Positions 39,772 to 52,049 of a stretch of DNA of 64,000 nt are shown here, in pieces (the first letter of the stretch is position 1; the number at the start of each line of letters is the position of its first letter). The position numbers and the translations under genes were made by a program. The DNA comes from Cordylochernes scorpioides (lineage: Eukaryota; Arthropoda; Arachnida; Pseudoscorpiones; Chernetidae). The notes under the pieces are model-generated. The model was not told the origin of the DNA. It did no database searches and saw only the letters and a list, made by a program, of their open reading frames with translations. The DNA lies in the NCBI GenBank assembly GCA_030710605.1, contig CP092870.1, forward strand, positions 16,840,684-16,904,683, written 5' to 3'.

Positions 39772-40195
39772 CTTTCTGTACAGACAGTGGTCTACTTGCT
39801 TACTTCTACCTTGGCGTCCACAATCCTGTCGACTCTTCGGACGGGGGAGTCTGTGATATCTTGGGACCTCTTGGACCAGTGTTACCTGATGCTAGACGAA
39901 CCTCGATGTCAACTCTACCGTGCAGTCGTGGTGGAAGGCGACACAGCTGGGCCAAAGGTGAAATAAACAAACAGAGATTCCACTAAGAAGCGTCTGAACG
40001 TCAATAAAGAATGGGACGAGGAGATTTCTGGAAGGAAAGGGTTTACCTCTATCGGAGCGGCCTGCGCGGAGGACTGAAACAAAGGACTGACTAACTAACT
40101 GAGGCTTGGGGCCTCCTTTTATAGCTTCAGGGTCCAGACAGGTCACTGCCCTTTTCTGACGTAAACAGGGGGGGGGGTTACATCATCCAGGAGGG
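39772..40195 (-). promoter_or_regulatory. LTR and leader with core promoter
   Basis: Minus strand has TATAAAAGGA (40124-40115) and about 25 bp downstream a TCAGTTAGT initiator-like run (40100-40090), the arrangement of a gypsy-type LTR promoter, followed by a leader to the gag ATG at 39771. LTR ends not determined. A G-run lies at 40170-40179. Confidence 0.55.
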
Positions 40196-40469
40196 CCACG
40201 ACCTCGTAAAAATTGGACTGGGCTCGATAGGCCTACTTTCTTATTCTCACTTAGGCCTGATTAGTTTTAGCCTTAATTTTCTCCTGTTATTTTCCATTCC
40301 TTCTATCTGTACAGTTGCTCTACTTTATTAGAGTCTTACGCGGTACAGATTGATATTATTTGATGCTTTCTATTTGCAGTAAATAACAAGTTATATACAG
40401 TCACGTGGTGAAATATGTGGTAGTAGATATCTGGATTATTTACAACAATTCCATGGTCTTAAATCATCA

Positions 40470-40605
40470 CATATATATATATATGAAAAAACAATAGAAA
40501 AAAATAAAAGATAAGTGGGTCAGGTGTTGATATTAAAAATAAAGAAGGCATCTCCTGACCACGAGCACATGTGCTTTTTAGATGGCAGAGCGTCCATTTC
40601 AGGAA
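40470..40605. repeat. Family D fragment, uninterrupted
   Basis: Same as the left arm at 4868-5700 without the Helitron: gataagtgggtcaggtg, ttgatattaaaaataaag, gcacatgtgct, agatggcagagcg. It serves as the empty-site reference. Confidence 0.7.
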
Positions 40606-40609
40606 TATA

Positions 40610-41030
40610 TTATATAAATATAAAAAATATTGCGATTTCACCGCCACTCTGTGTTGTGACGACGATCTAAATTCTATAGAGGTAGTCACTCACCTCTATT
40701 CTTGGTCGGCGGGGTTGAAGGTTCAAAATTAAGGCGTCGCTGTTTTTAGCACTATTAAAATATACGACGAAAACAGGAGGGAAAATTATATTTATTACAA
40801 TTTAAGAAAATAAGTAAAGTATTATTTAATTAATTATATATTTAAATATTTACACTAAAAGAATAGGAGATCAGGGCAAATTCTAGTGTTCGAAAGTTGT
40901 TTACAGGTCTTCTGTTATTGTTTTCTCATTTTAGCCGCTGCATCCCCGTAGCCGCTTCCGCCGGCCTCCCATTGGCTGCTTCGGACAGCTTCTTTTCCAA
41001 CATTATTTTTAATATATATATATATTTATA
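40610..41030. other. No gene seen
   Basis: Nothing protein-like. A TA/TTTA microsatellite lies at about 41010-41035. Confidence 0.45.
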
Positions 41031-41035
41031 TTTAT

Positions 41036-41175
41036 ATGATGCATTAGCACGCCATCTGTTATAAAAAATTGAAACTATTTTTGACGTTGATTTAATGAAT
41101 AAGGTGAGGGAAGAATCTATATTTTTGACGTGTACGGTTATTTTCAAAATAAAATATTTTTCTATTACCCTTACT
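41036..41175. mobile_element. Decayed mariner MITE
   Basis: Left TIR gatgcattagcacgccatct and internal gacg words. The right part is degraded. Confidence 0.55.
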
Positions 41176-41179
41176 TCAT

Positions 41180-41930
41180 AATAATATAAATATAATATTT
41201 TTATATTTATATATACTGCAAAAGTAATTTATAGCTAATAAAAAACATCAATTGCATATAACAAGACCAAATGATACCATTCCACGAACTACACAACAAT
41301 AGCGAAGTAACAGAGCTACAAATACGGAGAAGGGTTTAAAAACCAAGATGATGGTATACTACTACAGAACTACACACATCGTGGTACTGAATTAGTCTCT
41401 CTTGTATTTAAATAATTTAGTGCCAGATGCGGGGCCATAAAAGACGAACTGGAGTGGCGTTGTTTTATAGCCAACAGATAGGAGCTTTTAGGGCTAATTT
41501 ATTGAACTTGTGGTTCAGCGAGAGAGAGAGCTCTTGGAGGATTTATAGACCTTCCTATCATCAAACCTTTATTTATTTCTTCGTTTCCCGCACCTCGCCC
41601 ACCATTGATCGTCTGAATGGGCCACCATTTCCCTGTTTATTACATCGATATATTCAAATCATCTTCACTGAGTCCTTTTTCAAACAAATATAAAGAACGT
41701 ATTTGTTTTTTTTTTCTGTAGGATTCATGTGATTAATATTTGAAACTATATCTAACGAACCTTTGTACCTATATAAAAATGAGTTGTGTTATTAGTAAAG
41801 GTGGATTTTTGGGTGCAGAAGCTTTTGTTTTAATATAAATTTATGAAACTCATGCTGAAAATGCCTAAAACTAAAATTATATTGTGAAAAAATAGTACAA
41901 ATGTGATATTGTACTGGAATAAAGTTCATC
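41180..41930. other. No gene seen
   Basis: AT-rich. An 88-codon frame at 41427 has no recognisable motif. Confidence 0.45.
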
Positions 41931-42080
41931 GCCTCATCGTGTAACTGAAAGTGTCTGATGGCTTGTGCCATCTATCGGAATAAATATCAACTATTTGTTA
42001 ATTATTTTGGAATAATAGATGGCGTAAGCCATCGGCAACTTTCAGTTGCACGATAAGGAGATACCTTTTTTTCTTTTCTT
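41930..42080. repeat. Family C palindrome
   Basis: Inverted arms of the family C tail (cagttgcacgataaggagat, split as ttgcacgataag and gagat; gatggcttgtgccatctatc), without the hammerhead. Confidence 0.6.
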
Positions 42081-42384
42081 TTTTTAAAAATTAAAAGTTA
42101 AAAAAATATCACATCTTTTTATACCTTTTGGAGAGTTTGCCCTTTTAAAAATTAATTTATACTTTTAAAAATAAATAAATTATAGGTTAAAAGATTGGGG
42201 GGGAGGGGGGGGGAGCTTCTGAAAAAAAAAACTTCTATATAAATAATATATAACGTTGTTCCTTAATCTAGTGTCATCTATCAATAAACCATTTCCAAGA
42301 TCATAGTCTTTGACCAGTTTAATATTTGTTTTTGACTCGTGCTTTAGATGTTGTACTAAATTCGAAAAATCGCGTGAGAACGCC

Positions 42385-42490
42385 CTTGCAACCTCAGAAC
42401 AATTTAACACCTTGCCAAATGCTTTATTATTATTTATTTCTCCTGACGAGGACAAAAGATTTTTGTCGAAACGTAGAGAAAATCTCCAAG
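42385..42490 (+). repeat. Family A hammerhead retroelement end
   Basis: caccttgccaaatgcttt, hammerhead, then gtagagaaaat. Same order as at 14548-14640. Confidence 0.65.
42436..42482 (+). ncRNA. Hammerhead ribozyme (family A), complete core
   Basis: Stem I TTTCTC/GAGAAA (6 bp), CTGACGA (42443-42449), extra G, stem II GACAAAA/TTTTGTC with loop GAT, GAAAC (42468-42472), GTA (42473-42475), predicted cut after 42475. Cleavage base A is permitted in hammerheads. Stem III (ACGT) has no loop in one molecule. Confidence 0.7.
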
Positions 42491-42499
42491 CCGCTTTTA

Positions 42500-42890
42500 T
42501 ATTGTATTGAACTGAGTTCTGGAGATAAAAAAATGGCGAAACCGCTGGGAGAATTCACCACTGATGAGCATGCCCTCCCTTTTAGCGGCTTTTCTTTCTA
42601 AGTATAGTGCTAAATCGCACAACAGAGAATATTTTATTCGTTTTATTTTCAGGANNNNNNNNNNNNNNNNNNNNNNNNNNNNNNNNNNNNNNNNNNNNNN
42701 NNNNNNNNNNNNNNNNNNNNNNNNNNNNNNNNNNNNNNNNNNNNNNNNNNNNNNTTTTATACTGCCCTTACTGCAATGATAAAATAATAAGGGTTGTAGA
42801 AAATTGATTAATTGTTAAAAGAATCATGCGCTTTAAAAATAGTCTAAATTTTTATAAGAGATGGCGCGCTAATGCATCATTTTAATATGT
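42500..42890. mobile_element. mariner MITE pieces around an assembly gap
   Basis: Left of the gap: gaaaccgctgggagaattca and the ctgatgagcatgccctcc word. Right: cccttactgcaatgat, gaatcatgcgc and agatggcgcgctaatgcatc. These are the two sides of the MITE seen at 56125-56350, so the missing sequence is likely its palindromic middle. Confidence 0.6.
42655..42754. other. Assembly gap, 100 N
   Basis: Exactly 100 N, probably a gap of unknown true size. Translated frames across it are artefacts. Confidence 0.99.
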
Positions 42891-42894
42891 ATGT

Positions 42895-43620
42895 TTATTT
42901 ATTCATTTGTTTCTTACATACCTTTTCTCAATATTAAATTAATCTGACTAGGATTTGATCAGAATAAAGAGTTGAGTCTGGAAGAGGCTTTTTCACATTT
43001 TAAACCCAATAATAATTGAATTTAATAAAGTAATAGACTAAATTACCTTTTTTAGACAGTAAATTATTATGATAATATGGCTGCATCATTCTTTATGGTC
43101 AGAAACTGTGTAGGGAGTGAATCTTTTTACCAAGAAATATTGTTTCAACTAATATTTGTTAAGCAAAGTTTAACTAGAGTAAAAACAGGACAAATCTGTG
43201 AATATTAGCTAGTGCTTAAATAAACATACACATTCTGACCTTTATATTGCGGTGGTTCGTCTGATTTTGAAGAAACGATTCAATTATTCATTCCAAGATA
43301 TTTTAATTATTACAGATATAATATAAAAATAAATATCAATGTTAATTATTAGTGATTATAATCGTTATAAATTAAAATCTAGTAAAGAAGAGTTTAAAAA
43401 GGCTTGATGAAAATTGATGGATGAAAATGGCCGTTGGCTCGTGGAGGCGTCAAAACAATGGTCTCCTCCCCCGTGCTTACCACGTCACCACCGCCGCGCA
43501 TGCGCCGACTTAGCGTACACGGCCGGCCGAGGTGGTGGCGGTTGAAAGGGCTGTTCAAAATTGGCGGTGGGTCAAAACATCGTCACAATATATAGAGAGA
43601 TTATTTAATTTGATCTTCCT
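42895..43620. other. Decayed Helitron-like sequence and GC-rich patch
   Basis: 42895-43215 shows weak likeness to the Helitron at 30326 (tctgactaggatttgatc, ggctgcatcatt, tagctagt at the end). 43430-43580 is an unidentified GC-rich patch with several CpG. No gene. Confidence 0.35.
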
Positions 43621-43623
43621 CCT

Positions 43624-43757
43624 GTAACACTGATAGACAAAACTTAAGGAAGTTGTACCTTATAGCATATATATATCGGGATTCAGAAAATAACTCTGAG
43701 AGATATATGCTATAAGGTACACAACTTCCTTAAGTTTTGTCTATCAGTGTAACCTTT
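43624..43757. repeat. Fold-back of about 130 bp
   Basis: Arms contain ctgatagacaaaacttaagg and its complement, near perfect, with a spacer of about 35 bp. Confidence 0.75.
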
Positions 43758-43759
43758 AT

Positions 43760-44310
43760 CTTCCAAAGTACACAACTATATAAACCCAAAGTAGTTATGT
43801 TGAGTGAAACAAACTTACATATTCTTTTGGGTCTACTTAGATTTATCTGGTGCATCAACAGTTTTATATATTTTAAAATACTCCGACTTAGGTAAGTCAT
43901 ACTGATTGATTCACACCAACTTATACTTACACGAATGAAGAAATGTTTAGCTCTGGTCTCTCACAGAGCCAACATAGAGGCAATCTGATGAGCTTTATGC
44001 TTTCTAAACAATCTGCCCACGCTACTACGTTTAACAAAAGAGAAAGTTGTATTAGAAATAGAAATATTTTTCCTGATTTTTTTTTCTATATCAAATAATC
44101 CCACCTCCTTCTATCCTTACTACGATGCAGAATATATAAGCAGAATACCATTTTAGAGCGTATAGAGAAAGCTATTGAGAGAGGTCACCACGGAAGAGCT
44201 AGACCGTCCCTATACTTTTACATCGTTAAAGAAAATAAAGAAGTTGCTTCATTTGAAAAAGAAAAACACGTAAAATATTTTACATTTATAATATATAGAT
44301 GGCAAGATAT
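43760..44310. other. No gene seen
   Basis: AT-rich, nothing recognised. Confidence 0.5.
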
Positions 44311-44311
44311 T

Positions 44312-44450
44312 CCTTAATAGAGGTTGCCTGGCCGGCATTCATATTTCTTTAAAATAGACACTTCGGCCAGTTAGAGATATATTTTCTCAACGTCTCAACA
44401 AAAATCTTTTGTCTTCGTCAGGAGAAAATAAAATATATTGTTAAACATTT
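44312..44450 (-). repeat. Family A hammerhead retroelement end
   Basis: tagaggttgcctggccggca, gacacttcggccagttag, hammerhead, then ggagaaaataaaat. Confidence 0.65.
44381..44429 (-). ncRNA. Hammerhead motif (family A), one core change
   Basis: Stem I ATTTTCTC/GAGAAAAT is a perfect 8 bp. CTGACGA at 44415-44421, stem II GACAAAA/TTTTGTT. GAAAC has become GAGAC (44389-44396 region), which should abolish cleavage. Confidence 0.55.
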
Positions 44451-45590
44451 TATAAAATCTTGAAAATATGCAAAGTTGTACCTCGACTCACATAGTTTTC
44501 GTTTGTTTCGCTATACTTGAGCTATGGCTGTGGGATTATAAAGCTTCTTTGTTTATTCTTATATTTTTTAAGTGCTAATGTACCATATGATAATTGAAGA
44601 GTGTGTGATACATTCTACCAAAGTATTTAACCGATATATAAACGGAAGGAGTTATTTAAGGAAGAAAGCCCAATGAATATGCTCTAAATCAACCAAATGT
44701 TATACCTCCAGGGATTTACGGACTTTGGAAGTGGCTTGAGAATTTATGGAGCGTGCGGTCCGGCGCCGCTTCCATAAAGTCACAAGTCAAAGTTGATTTC
44801 CCGCGAGGCCGGGTTGCCAAACTTAAGAAAGAATTTTACAAGCTCGGCTGGCCACCATCATCTGCACGACAGTTTTATGAATAAATATATTTTGGCCAAG
44901 TTATAAAATATGGTGCCGCTCTCGAGAAATCTAGGGACCTATCACACACACATCTTGTAAATATTTTATAATTAGACATAGTGTCGCAGAATAAATAATC
45001 TGTGGTGGTCTACTCTACAAATCAAATGCCACGTCATAATCCTGATGTCAGCATTTTTTTTGAAGATATATCTCGGTTGTATGGAGAGAGAAGAGAGCCC
45101 TCTGGAAAACTTGGAAATACCTTTCTTGTTAAAATAAATGTGTTGTATGATTACTCTATGTTCTGGTCTCACTTATAATCTTGATATGGAACCATCGAAT
45201 ATTGACATGAAGCCAAAATCCCAGGACGGTGCAACAATATTTATATTACAAAGTAAATAAAGCCCCCAGGGCAAAGTATCTTGCCCAAACTTCACTATAT
45301 AGCACTCGGACCCGTCAGTCCCTCCACAGGAGTGTTAGCATCAAATGTTTTGATATCTAGCATATAGGATATAAAAGCAAATTGTACAAAATGAAGGCAC
45401 CCTATAGAATTCCTGTTGCTTGAAGTGCGTAATGAATTTTTTATTTCACACATTTCCCCTATATAGACATTGAATATAATTCATAAGAATATGTCTACGT
45501 TGTATATAAATACGGGAGCAAAATATATAATCAAATAAATAAAAGAAAAAGATAACATACCTGAAAGCAAATGAAAATATAATATAAGTA
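44450..45590. other. No gene seen
   Basis: AT-rich with a GC-richer patch near 44750-44830 that I do not recognise. Confidence 0.45.
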
Positions 45591-45599
45591 TATATATGA

Positions 45600-45742
45600 A
45601 ATAATTAAAAACGTAAAATATTAAGAAAATTACACAAGGTACATAATATATAATATGTTATTTAACATATTATATATTATATATCGGGTGTAATTTTCTT
45701 TATTCAAAATTTGATCTTAAAATTACGTTTTTTTTTTTAAAT
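45600..45742. repeat. Fold-back of about 140 bp
   Basis: Arms share taatatataatatgttattt at the centre and aaaattacac / gtgtaatttt outward. Confidence 0.65.
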
Positions 45743-45754
45743 TATTTTATTTTT

Positions 45755-46300
45755 ATATAAGTGGAGAATCTTGTCGATTCTCCGTTTGCTCTGTGGTAGT
45801 TGTGACAGCGAAGGTGCTGTCAACTGGAAGTTGGGATTGGATTGGTGAATTTTGCAGTCGTAATGGCAGGAGTGAGGACACAGGATAGGTTGGTCAAGGG
45901 AACCGATGTTGACAGACAGAGAGCATGGAGGAGAGTGAGCTACGCCCCGCGATTTACGCCGGATCAGAAAACACGTCTAGTACGGATGAGACTCGGAGAC
46001 GCTACTGAGGCTTCCCCAGTCGGGTGGTGTCACGTGACCTCTATTGAGATTCTGATTGGTCATTCATTACATCATGGAAGATGAAGAATCGCCTTGATTG
46101 GTCCAAACGACTGGGAAGCCATCTTTGATAGTTATAGCAGAAAATGTGAGGATGGAGCATTTACCTAAATAAAGTTGTTTTCAGCGAATTCAACTCCAGG
46201 GTCCTTTGTCTTGGAGTTCTCTGGAATAAAAGTGTCGTTGACCTAGCGCTAATGATGCGAGATAGAAATCTTTCCTTTTAACTCTAGGCCTAACTGCAAT
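45755..46300 (+). other. Unidentified GC-richer block, LTR-like
   Basis: Less AT-rich than its surroundings, with cctaaataaagttgttttc (polyadenylation-signal-like) near 46165. The start (cttgtcgattctccgt) is similar to the outer end of the 6034-7440 arms and to 39825. An old LTR or leader is possible. The 80-codon frame at 45842 has no known motif. Confidence 0.3.
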
Positions 46301-46955
46301 CGTTTATTAATATTTATAATCGTATTATCTCCTTGTTTTTCTCTGTCTGTCTGACATACAGTCCGTATTTTATTTGGCTCTTAGCAGTACATCATGTCAT
46401 ACAGTAAGTTGGTACAGGGTACAAGGTGGTTGGACATAGGCAGGGACATGGTAGAATGACTGGGGTTTTAAATTATCAGATATATACTTATTTTCATTTG
46501 ATTTCAAAAAAAGAAGATTGTTTGCCTGAAATAAAAGATCAATAAATAAAAGAAATATAATAAATAACAATAAAATCATAATAAACTATAACAACAGTAA
46601 ACAAGCAGCAGCCTCACATACCTATCAACATATAAAGGTGTGTGGGATGGTTGCGTACGTGTTGGTGTGGCTTGTGGAAAGGCCGCTGATAAAATTATAA
46701 TTATTTTTTATAATTTAAATTAATTTATTCAAAGCCAGAAATATATAAAGAAAAAAGAAGTAACGGCCGTTGGAAGCAAGCCTTGTTGTTGACGACGCGC
46801 GTGGCCAGAATGTCCCGGATGCCGCCCGCGCATGCGTAGTGACGTGTTCTTCCAGCTTGCGCTTGCCGAGGCCTAGTGAGGTCGCCACACTACTGCCCGT
46901 ATGTGTATTGAAGTTTTCTCCGCGCTCGCTGAAGCAAAGTGTGGTCGCCACAGGT
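46300..46955. other. No gene seen
   Basis: AT-rich, then a CpG-containing patch (46760-46930) with no recognisable product. Confidence 0.4.
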
Positions 46956-46959
46956 GTGA

Positions 46960-47250
46960 AATGGATGACAAGATATCCGAGAGGCCAATATTTCAGGGTA
47001 AAGTTGGGGAAAGATAAGTAGATTCCAGCTGCGGGGAATGGCCCATGTGTGAGGGAGACAGGCGCTAAAAACGGCATTCCAGTGTGGGGGACAGACAGTT
47101 CTGGTGATATCGATGATGACAGAGGATGTGGCGAGTTGCCTCCCTGCGTGTAAATCCTGCAAGACGGTGCCAGGAGAGCCTGACATCGGAGCGGCCTACA
47201 AGTCGGTGTAGCCCAGGCTGGACGTGTACAGTGTGGAACGGGACGTTTCA
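46960..47250 (-). repeat. Repeat shared with 32780-33060 (possible LINE)
   Basis: Reverse copy of the repeat at 32780. The frame NAVFSACLPHTWAIPRSW is the basis for suggesting a LINE reverse transcriptase remnant. The 178-codon frame over it reads a different phase and is not supported. Confidence 0.4.
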
Positions 47251-49110
47251 CAAGATTGACAGGAGAAACCTGATTTTGGCAAAACTGCCAGTTTAACCCA
47301 GAATAAAATAATTGTTTTCCGGAGAGATCTTAAGGAGGCTCTGACCATACAGGTAGAGAGCAGATGGAAGGGGGGGGGGGGGGGGCAACTCTGATTTACC
47401 GATTTAATGAAAGCCAATAATTCCAGGGCCATTTTGACGTAGACCAGATGGTTTTGGCCATGCAGGAGGCCCAGAGAATGGAGGATATAGACTCTCCAGT
47501 CCTTGGATCAAGTCAACAGAACTCTGAAAATCTGCCCCCAGTACTCTTTCTGAGAGGATCTCTACCCCGACACACTTCGTTCACTTGTCCTCCGAAGTCA
47601 AGAAATTTTCAAGAAGCTTCGAATTCTCTTCAAGATCATCATTTGGCTCCGGAGGACCATGCTATCCACCGAGGTCCAAAAGGCAGTGTCGCACGCATCT
47701 GTCTTTACAGAATGTCAAAAAGAGCTGTATCCTTGGTTATGTATTGGTTGAATACACTTCCTTGGTGAACTCCATAAAGGAGACGGTAGCCTATGTAGGA
47801 GATTCAAGTCGCCTACCTCATAGTTATCATCATGCGTCCGTTAAGCAGAACCCCGGATGCTGTCAAATTTAGAGTGAATTATAAAAAGTTATCTATAGAA
47901 TTAACTATTTGTGACCAACTTTCATACTTTTTAAGAAGGTATTTGTTTTAAAAATTCTTTAAATTTTGTAAAGAATTCGAGGATATTTCCTATATATATC
48001 CTTCTTTCTCTATAAAATCTTAAATCATATCTAAGACGGTAAGTATTCATACATTCAAATATTTAGCATTGACATCGTGTGTCAAAAGAAACTATAAAAA
48101 GACACACCTCTTATTCGACCCACCTGAAGACTCACATAACCTACATATCTAACGGCTTCATAAAATATTTTCCAAATCAATGAACGTATTGGACGAAAAT
48201 TAAAACTTATGATTTAAATCTCTTTTTAAAATCCTATTTTGCGACACCTTATCACCAAATCAGGAAGAAAACTCTATTACAGACAGAACAGTGATTTCGT
48301 ATATTCAGGTAAGTGCCAGAATTGTGAAGTCCTTTTTACTGGCTAAATCAGCAGAACCACAGAATGAAAGAATAAGAATAAAAGAAAAAAAAATTAAAAC
48401 ATAAAGAAGTTTAATAATATAACTCACCTTTTTTTTTGCCAACATATTACAGAAACCGGCCATAATTTCAATCTTGCAAAAAATCTTGCACATAAACTTA
48501 AATAATTTGGTTGCAAGCATTTGAAACCAACTTGTAGAGAAGGAATTATGGAAATTAGCAGTCCGATCCAGAGCACGGAGTTGTTTAAATTGGTTTTACC
48601 TAATGAAATTTCTAGATCGTCCCCTTAATTTTATATGTAGTTCTTGTCTTGGATGGAGGGATCCATTCATTTTTAAACTCTCTGTTCAATAAAAAGTTTA
48701 ATTCCATTTGATCTTATTGATCCCAGAGTCGACCTTTGGCGTTCTTTCTACGGGGGATTTGTGATATTTGGATCTGCGGCATTAGTCACTCGAATTTGTC
48801 TGAATAGGAATATTTATTATATATAAGCTTTCATGTAATTCTTTGATGAAAACCTATGTAAAAATAATGTATATGTGTGTGCATACAAACATGATGATAT
48901 TTGAGACAGATTGATAAATATTAGCATATACATTTTATATTGGATTTTAACAGTTTCGGCTTTTAACTACATCGAGGTTTGAAATAGATACATAAATATT
49001 CAGACTTTATCCTCTTTTGTGAGGTCATAAATAATCGTTAAATAAGGCGTAAGGAAAAGCAGAAGCGCTCATATCCCTCTCCACGATTGTGTGGTGGGCC
49101 AACTTGAGGG
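47250..49110. other. No gene seen
   Basis: 47300-47870 is GC-richer with broken frames of no clear family. The rest is AT-rich. A G-run lies at 47370-47385. Confidence 0.4.
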
Positions 49111-49116
49111 CGGTAT

Positions 49117-49332
49117 CGGTTGGGCTCGGTGGAGTGGAGGACCCGCTCATCGCCTGGAGGAGAACATTCGCGCGCCGAGGATGCCTCCCCTCATCCTCTA
49201 TTATATAACTTTTTGTACATATTTTAATTTTCCTATTTATTATTATATTATTTTACTATTATAACTCTTTTTGAGTGTAAATATTGACAAGATGTCAATA
49301 AAAGTTGTTTTAATTGTCAATTGTCATTGTGT
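49117..49332 (+). mobile_element. 3' end of the ORF1-type LINE
   Basis: Matches 17925-18138: ttgggctcgg, gtggaggacccgctc, the ORF2-tail translation VGLGGVEDPLIAW and the terminal aattgtcaattgtca. 5' truncated. Confidence 0.8.
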
Positions 49333-49507
49333 GATTCTCCCTTTGAAACAAGGGCTTCTTGGTTAATTATTCCTCTCCCCGACTGCTCATCACAACATCT
49401 CTCCATTATCATTATTATATATTTACAAGCACATAAATTTTAAAATATTTTATATTAATTATAATAACACACTTTTTGAATTCGATAAAATAATCCCTTG
49501 AATCAAT

Positions 49508-49900
49508 ATTGAAACAAGAACATTAAGCCTCCAGGGAAAAGTTTCTTTTAAACATATTTTTTATTTAAAAATCTATCAAGATTTCGGGCAAAAAGTCTCG
49601 GAATTTTATAACATAATATTCCCTGAACCCACCCCATAACCTCAAGTAAGGATATCGTCTTGGAATAGCAAACTCGAAAGCACGCGCAATAGAAGCCCGC
49701 GTTGATTCTGCATTGAAACAAATGTAAACAACCAAAGCACTTTATTTAATTTTAAATTTTATTTTATTGGCGTTTTAATGATGTAAAATATTTTCTCCCG
49801 TAGAAGGGATTTCTTGCCTGAAAGCTTGAGAGATTTTTAAATAAAGAATATTTTGAAAATAAACTTTTCCCTGGAGGCTTAATGTTCTTGTTTTAATTTT
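49508..49900. repeat. Family E element with inverted ends
   Basis: Both ends carry aagaacattaagcctccagg (left direct, right reversed as cctggaggcttaatgttctt). Inside are tcaagatttcgggc and the hairpin at 49797-49830. Confidence 0.6.
49797..49830 (+). ncRNA. Hammerhead-like hairpin, decayed (family E)
   Basis: CCCGTAGAAGGGA...TTGCCTGAAAGCTTGAG. The stem is weakened. Followed by aataaagaatattttgaaaa and the element end. Confidence 0.3.
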
Positions 49901-50079
49901 AACACTTTTTGAATCCCACCATAATCTGATCAATATCCTCCCAATCTTATAAAAATAATTAACTGAAACAAATCGCCTCATTCTACGATTGGATTTGCCC
50001 ACCATTGTCCATTTTGTAACTGCATATACCATATCAGTCAGCAGCCGGTCTGATAGATCAATATGCATACCCTGGCTTC

Positions 50080-50930
50080 AGAGCCTGAAGAATTCCAAGA
50101 GCATCGCCTTGGACAAACGTTATTTTCTTCGCAAAGAACGCTGAATTTATTAGCGTGGCCAAACCTTACGGCTGGGTGACGATTATTGTCTGGCAATGGT
50201 TACAGCTGAATGATTCCTGATACACTAACGCTCGTCGGGAAGCCTTTATAACACTACATTAGGGCGTGAAGCACTTACAGATAACTTCAAGGCTAGGTAT
50301 CAAGGCCAAGGAGGTTGTTGTCATGTCCGTTTAACGGCACCTATGGTATCTGCTGTTACCTGTATCCTCGACAGGGACATAAGCATGTCAACAGTTCCCA
50401 GAGGGCTGACATACCAGAAGAGAGGTTTATTTTCTCCAAGTGACCGCCTGTTGCGCTACCAAACGCCTGGTGTAAGATAACCGTTTCTTCTCCTCAAGTC
50501 TCCCTAGAAGCAAATTCCCAAAGCTTACTTCATCCAAAGAGAAGTGGGTTTTGGTGCAGAAAAAAATAGAAGTTCTCATAAGAACGAAGAAAATTTGCGG
50601 CCATTACCAAAGTCTAGCAGTTGGGTCTGGAAAGAAAACAATTACTCCAAGTCTTTACCAACAATTGCATGATGGACAAGATTCTGGCCAAATCAAATCT
50701 CCAGCAGAGACAGGTCATTGATATCTTGACCAAGGCGCTCTGATTGGAATACCATCAACCCCCGGGACAAGAAACTATAATGTGCAAGAAACACTGCTCG
50801 GCGTATGTCCGCGTTACGATTCTGAAGTGCGCGGCATCGCCGCTCTTTATAGGATAATTAAGCTATTCTTCTTTCTCAAGGACCATGGAGGTGACATGCT
50901 TCTTATTACCGTTGTGAAGGAGAGAACATC
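50080..50930 (+). pseudogene. Decayed copy of LINE ORF1
   Basis: Across frames the translation gives ITFFAKNAEFISVAKPYGWV and ARREAFITLH-GV, matching the RRM-like region of the ORF1 at 16555-16720 (ITVGNLPFFV..., GRREAFIVLHDGV). The CCHC zone and later parts are too damaged to read. Much older than the 15.8-kb copy. Confidence 0.65.
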
Positions 50931-51290
50931 TTTCAAACTAACCTTTTAGAAGAATCAATGAATAAGCCCCACTCTACTGTATTATGTTCATGACCAAGCG
51001 CATCCATTAGGCTAACAACATCTTTGCAGTATACTATGTAATTTTCTTGTGAAAAGAGGTCTTGAAATTCATTTTGTCTCTCTCTCGTTTTGCAAAAAAA
51101 AAATTATACTTTTGTGTCCTTATACAAAATACACCTTTTTTTACCTAAAATATAAAAATTCACTGTTTTTTGGATAAATAAAAATCACGTACGAAGTCAT
51201 TAAAATATCTTTTAGTTAATAAATGAGGTGCTATTGCATGTGCTTTAAATTTGTGTCTACGACTTTTGCTCATGACTGTTTGAATCATCG
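50930..51290. other. No gene seen
   Basis: AT-rich, no structure recognised. Confidence 0.5.
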
Positions 51291-51720
51291 TCACTAAATT
51301 TTACATTTTTGGGAGCTGTGGCACAGCTAAATCTTCACTATGAGGAACTGGTCTCATAACTGATGGCAAATCTGAATATTTAATTGTATGTTTTGATTTA
51401 GAGGTAATACCTTTAGTTTTTGTCAAACAAAAATAACGGTCTGAATAATGTTTAGTTCCCTCCAAACCATTGAAACCGAAAAAGACATATGGCCTTTATC
51501 TTTAATCCACCTTGTAAGAGCCCAAGCACAAGCTTGGTAACAATGATAATGAGCCCAAGTCTTATCTTGGTCACACTCTTTACATCCAAAGTTCAGAGCA
51601 TTTTTTGATGAACGATATAATGCCTTTGAGCTTTGAAAGTTAACCCTTCACAAATGTAACAGAAAGTTTCTGGATTATTCACGCAACATCTTGGCATATA
51701 GGTACCATCTTGTGTACACG
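51290..51720 (-). pseudogene. TE-associated cysteine-rich protein remnant
   Basis: Minus strand frames read PRCCVNNPETFCYICEGLTF, later YFCLTKTKGITSKSKHTIKY and LPSVMRPVPHSEDLAVPQLP. Proteins with this CYIC...YFC...RPVPH layout occur in many copies in arthropod genomes (recalled from general knowledge, not checked) and behave like mobile-element passengers. At least two frame breaks. Function unknown. Confidence 0.55.
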
Positions 51721-51866
51721 ACGTATACAGCAATTTGAAATAAAATACGGAAAGGGAAATCAAATTATTCAGAGGGTTGAAAAATATAAATATTGTCAAG
51801 AAGCTCCATTTAGATGGGACACCTGTCAATCATCCCTGAACCCCGGGGGGGGGGGGGGACCACAGG

Positions 51867-52049
51867 TGTGAGGGGTTCTCGGAAGCTGATCTGTAAATAA
51901 GGAAAACGGGACGGTGGCTGACGCCGTTCATTAGGATTTATCTTTAAACTGGGGTAAGTTGTACTCTCTCTCTCTCTCCCTATAAATATCCCTTATAATA
52001 AATTAATTTATTCCCAAATTTGCCCTTGCTTTATTTATCTCCGCGACAA
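51867..52049 (+). repeat. Possible solo LTR, second copy
   Basis: tgtgaggggttctcggaagc at the start, ccctataaatatccc inside, tttatctccgcgaca at the end, as at 31791-32045. A G-run precedes it (51843-51859). Confidence 0.45.

Noticed and set aside
42564-42807. Reading frames spanning the N run
   Set aside because: They are translations through an assembly gap.
46715-47251. A 178-codon reading frame on the minus strand
   Set aside because: It lies over a repeat shared with 32780-33060 whose coding-like phase is a different one. Composition is proline/serine-rich without a motif, and the frame is not kept in the other copy.
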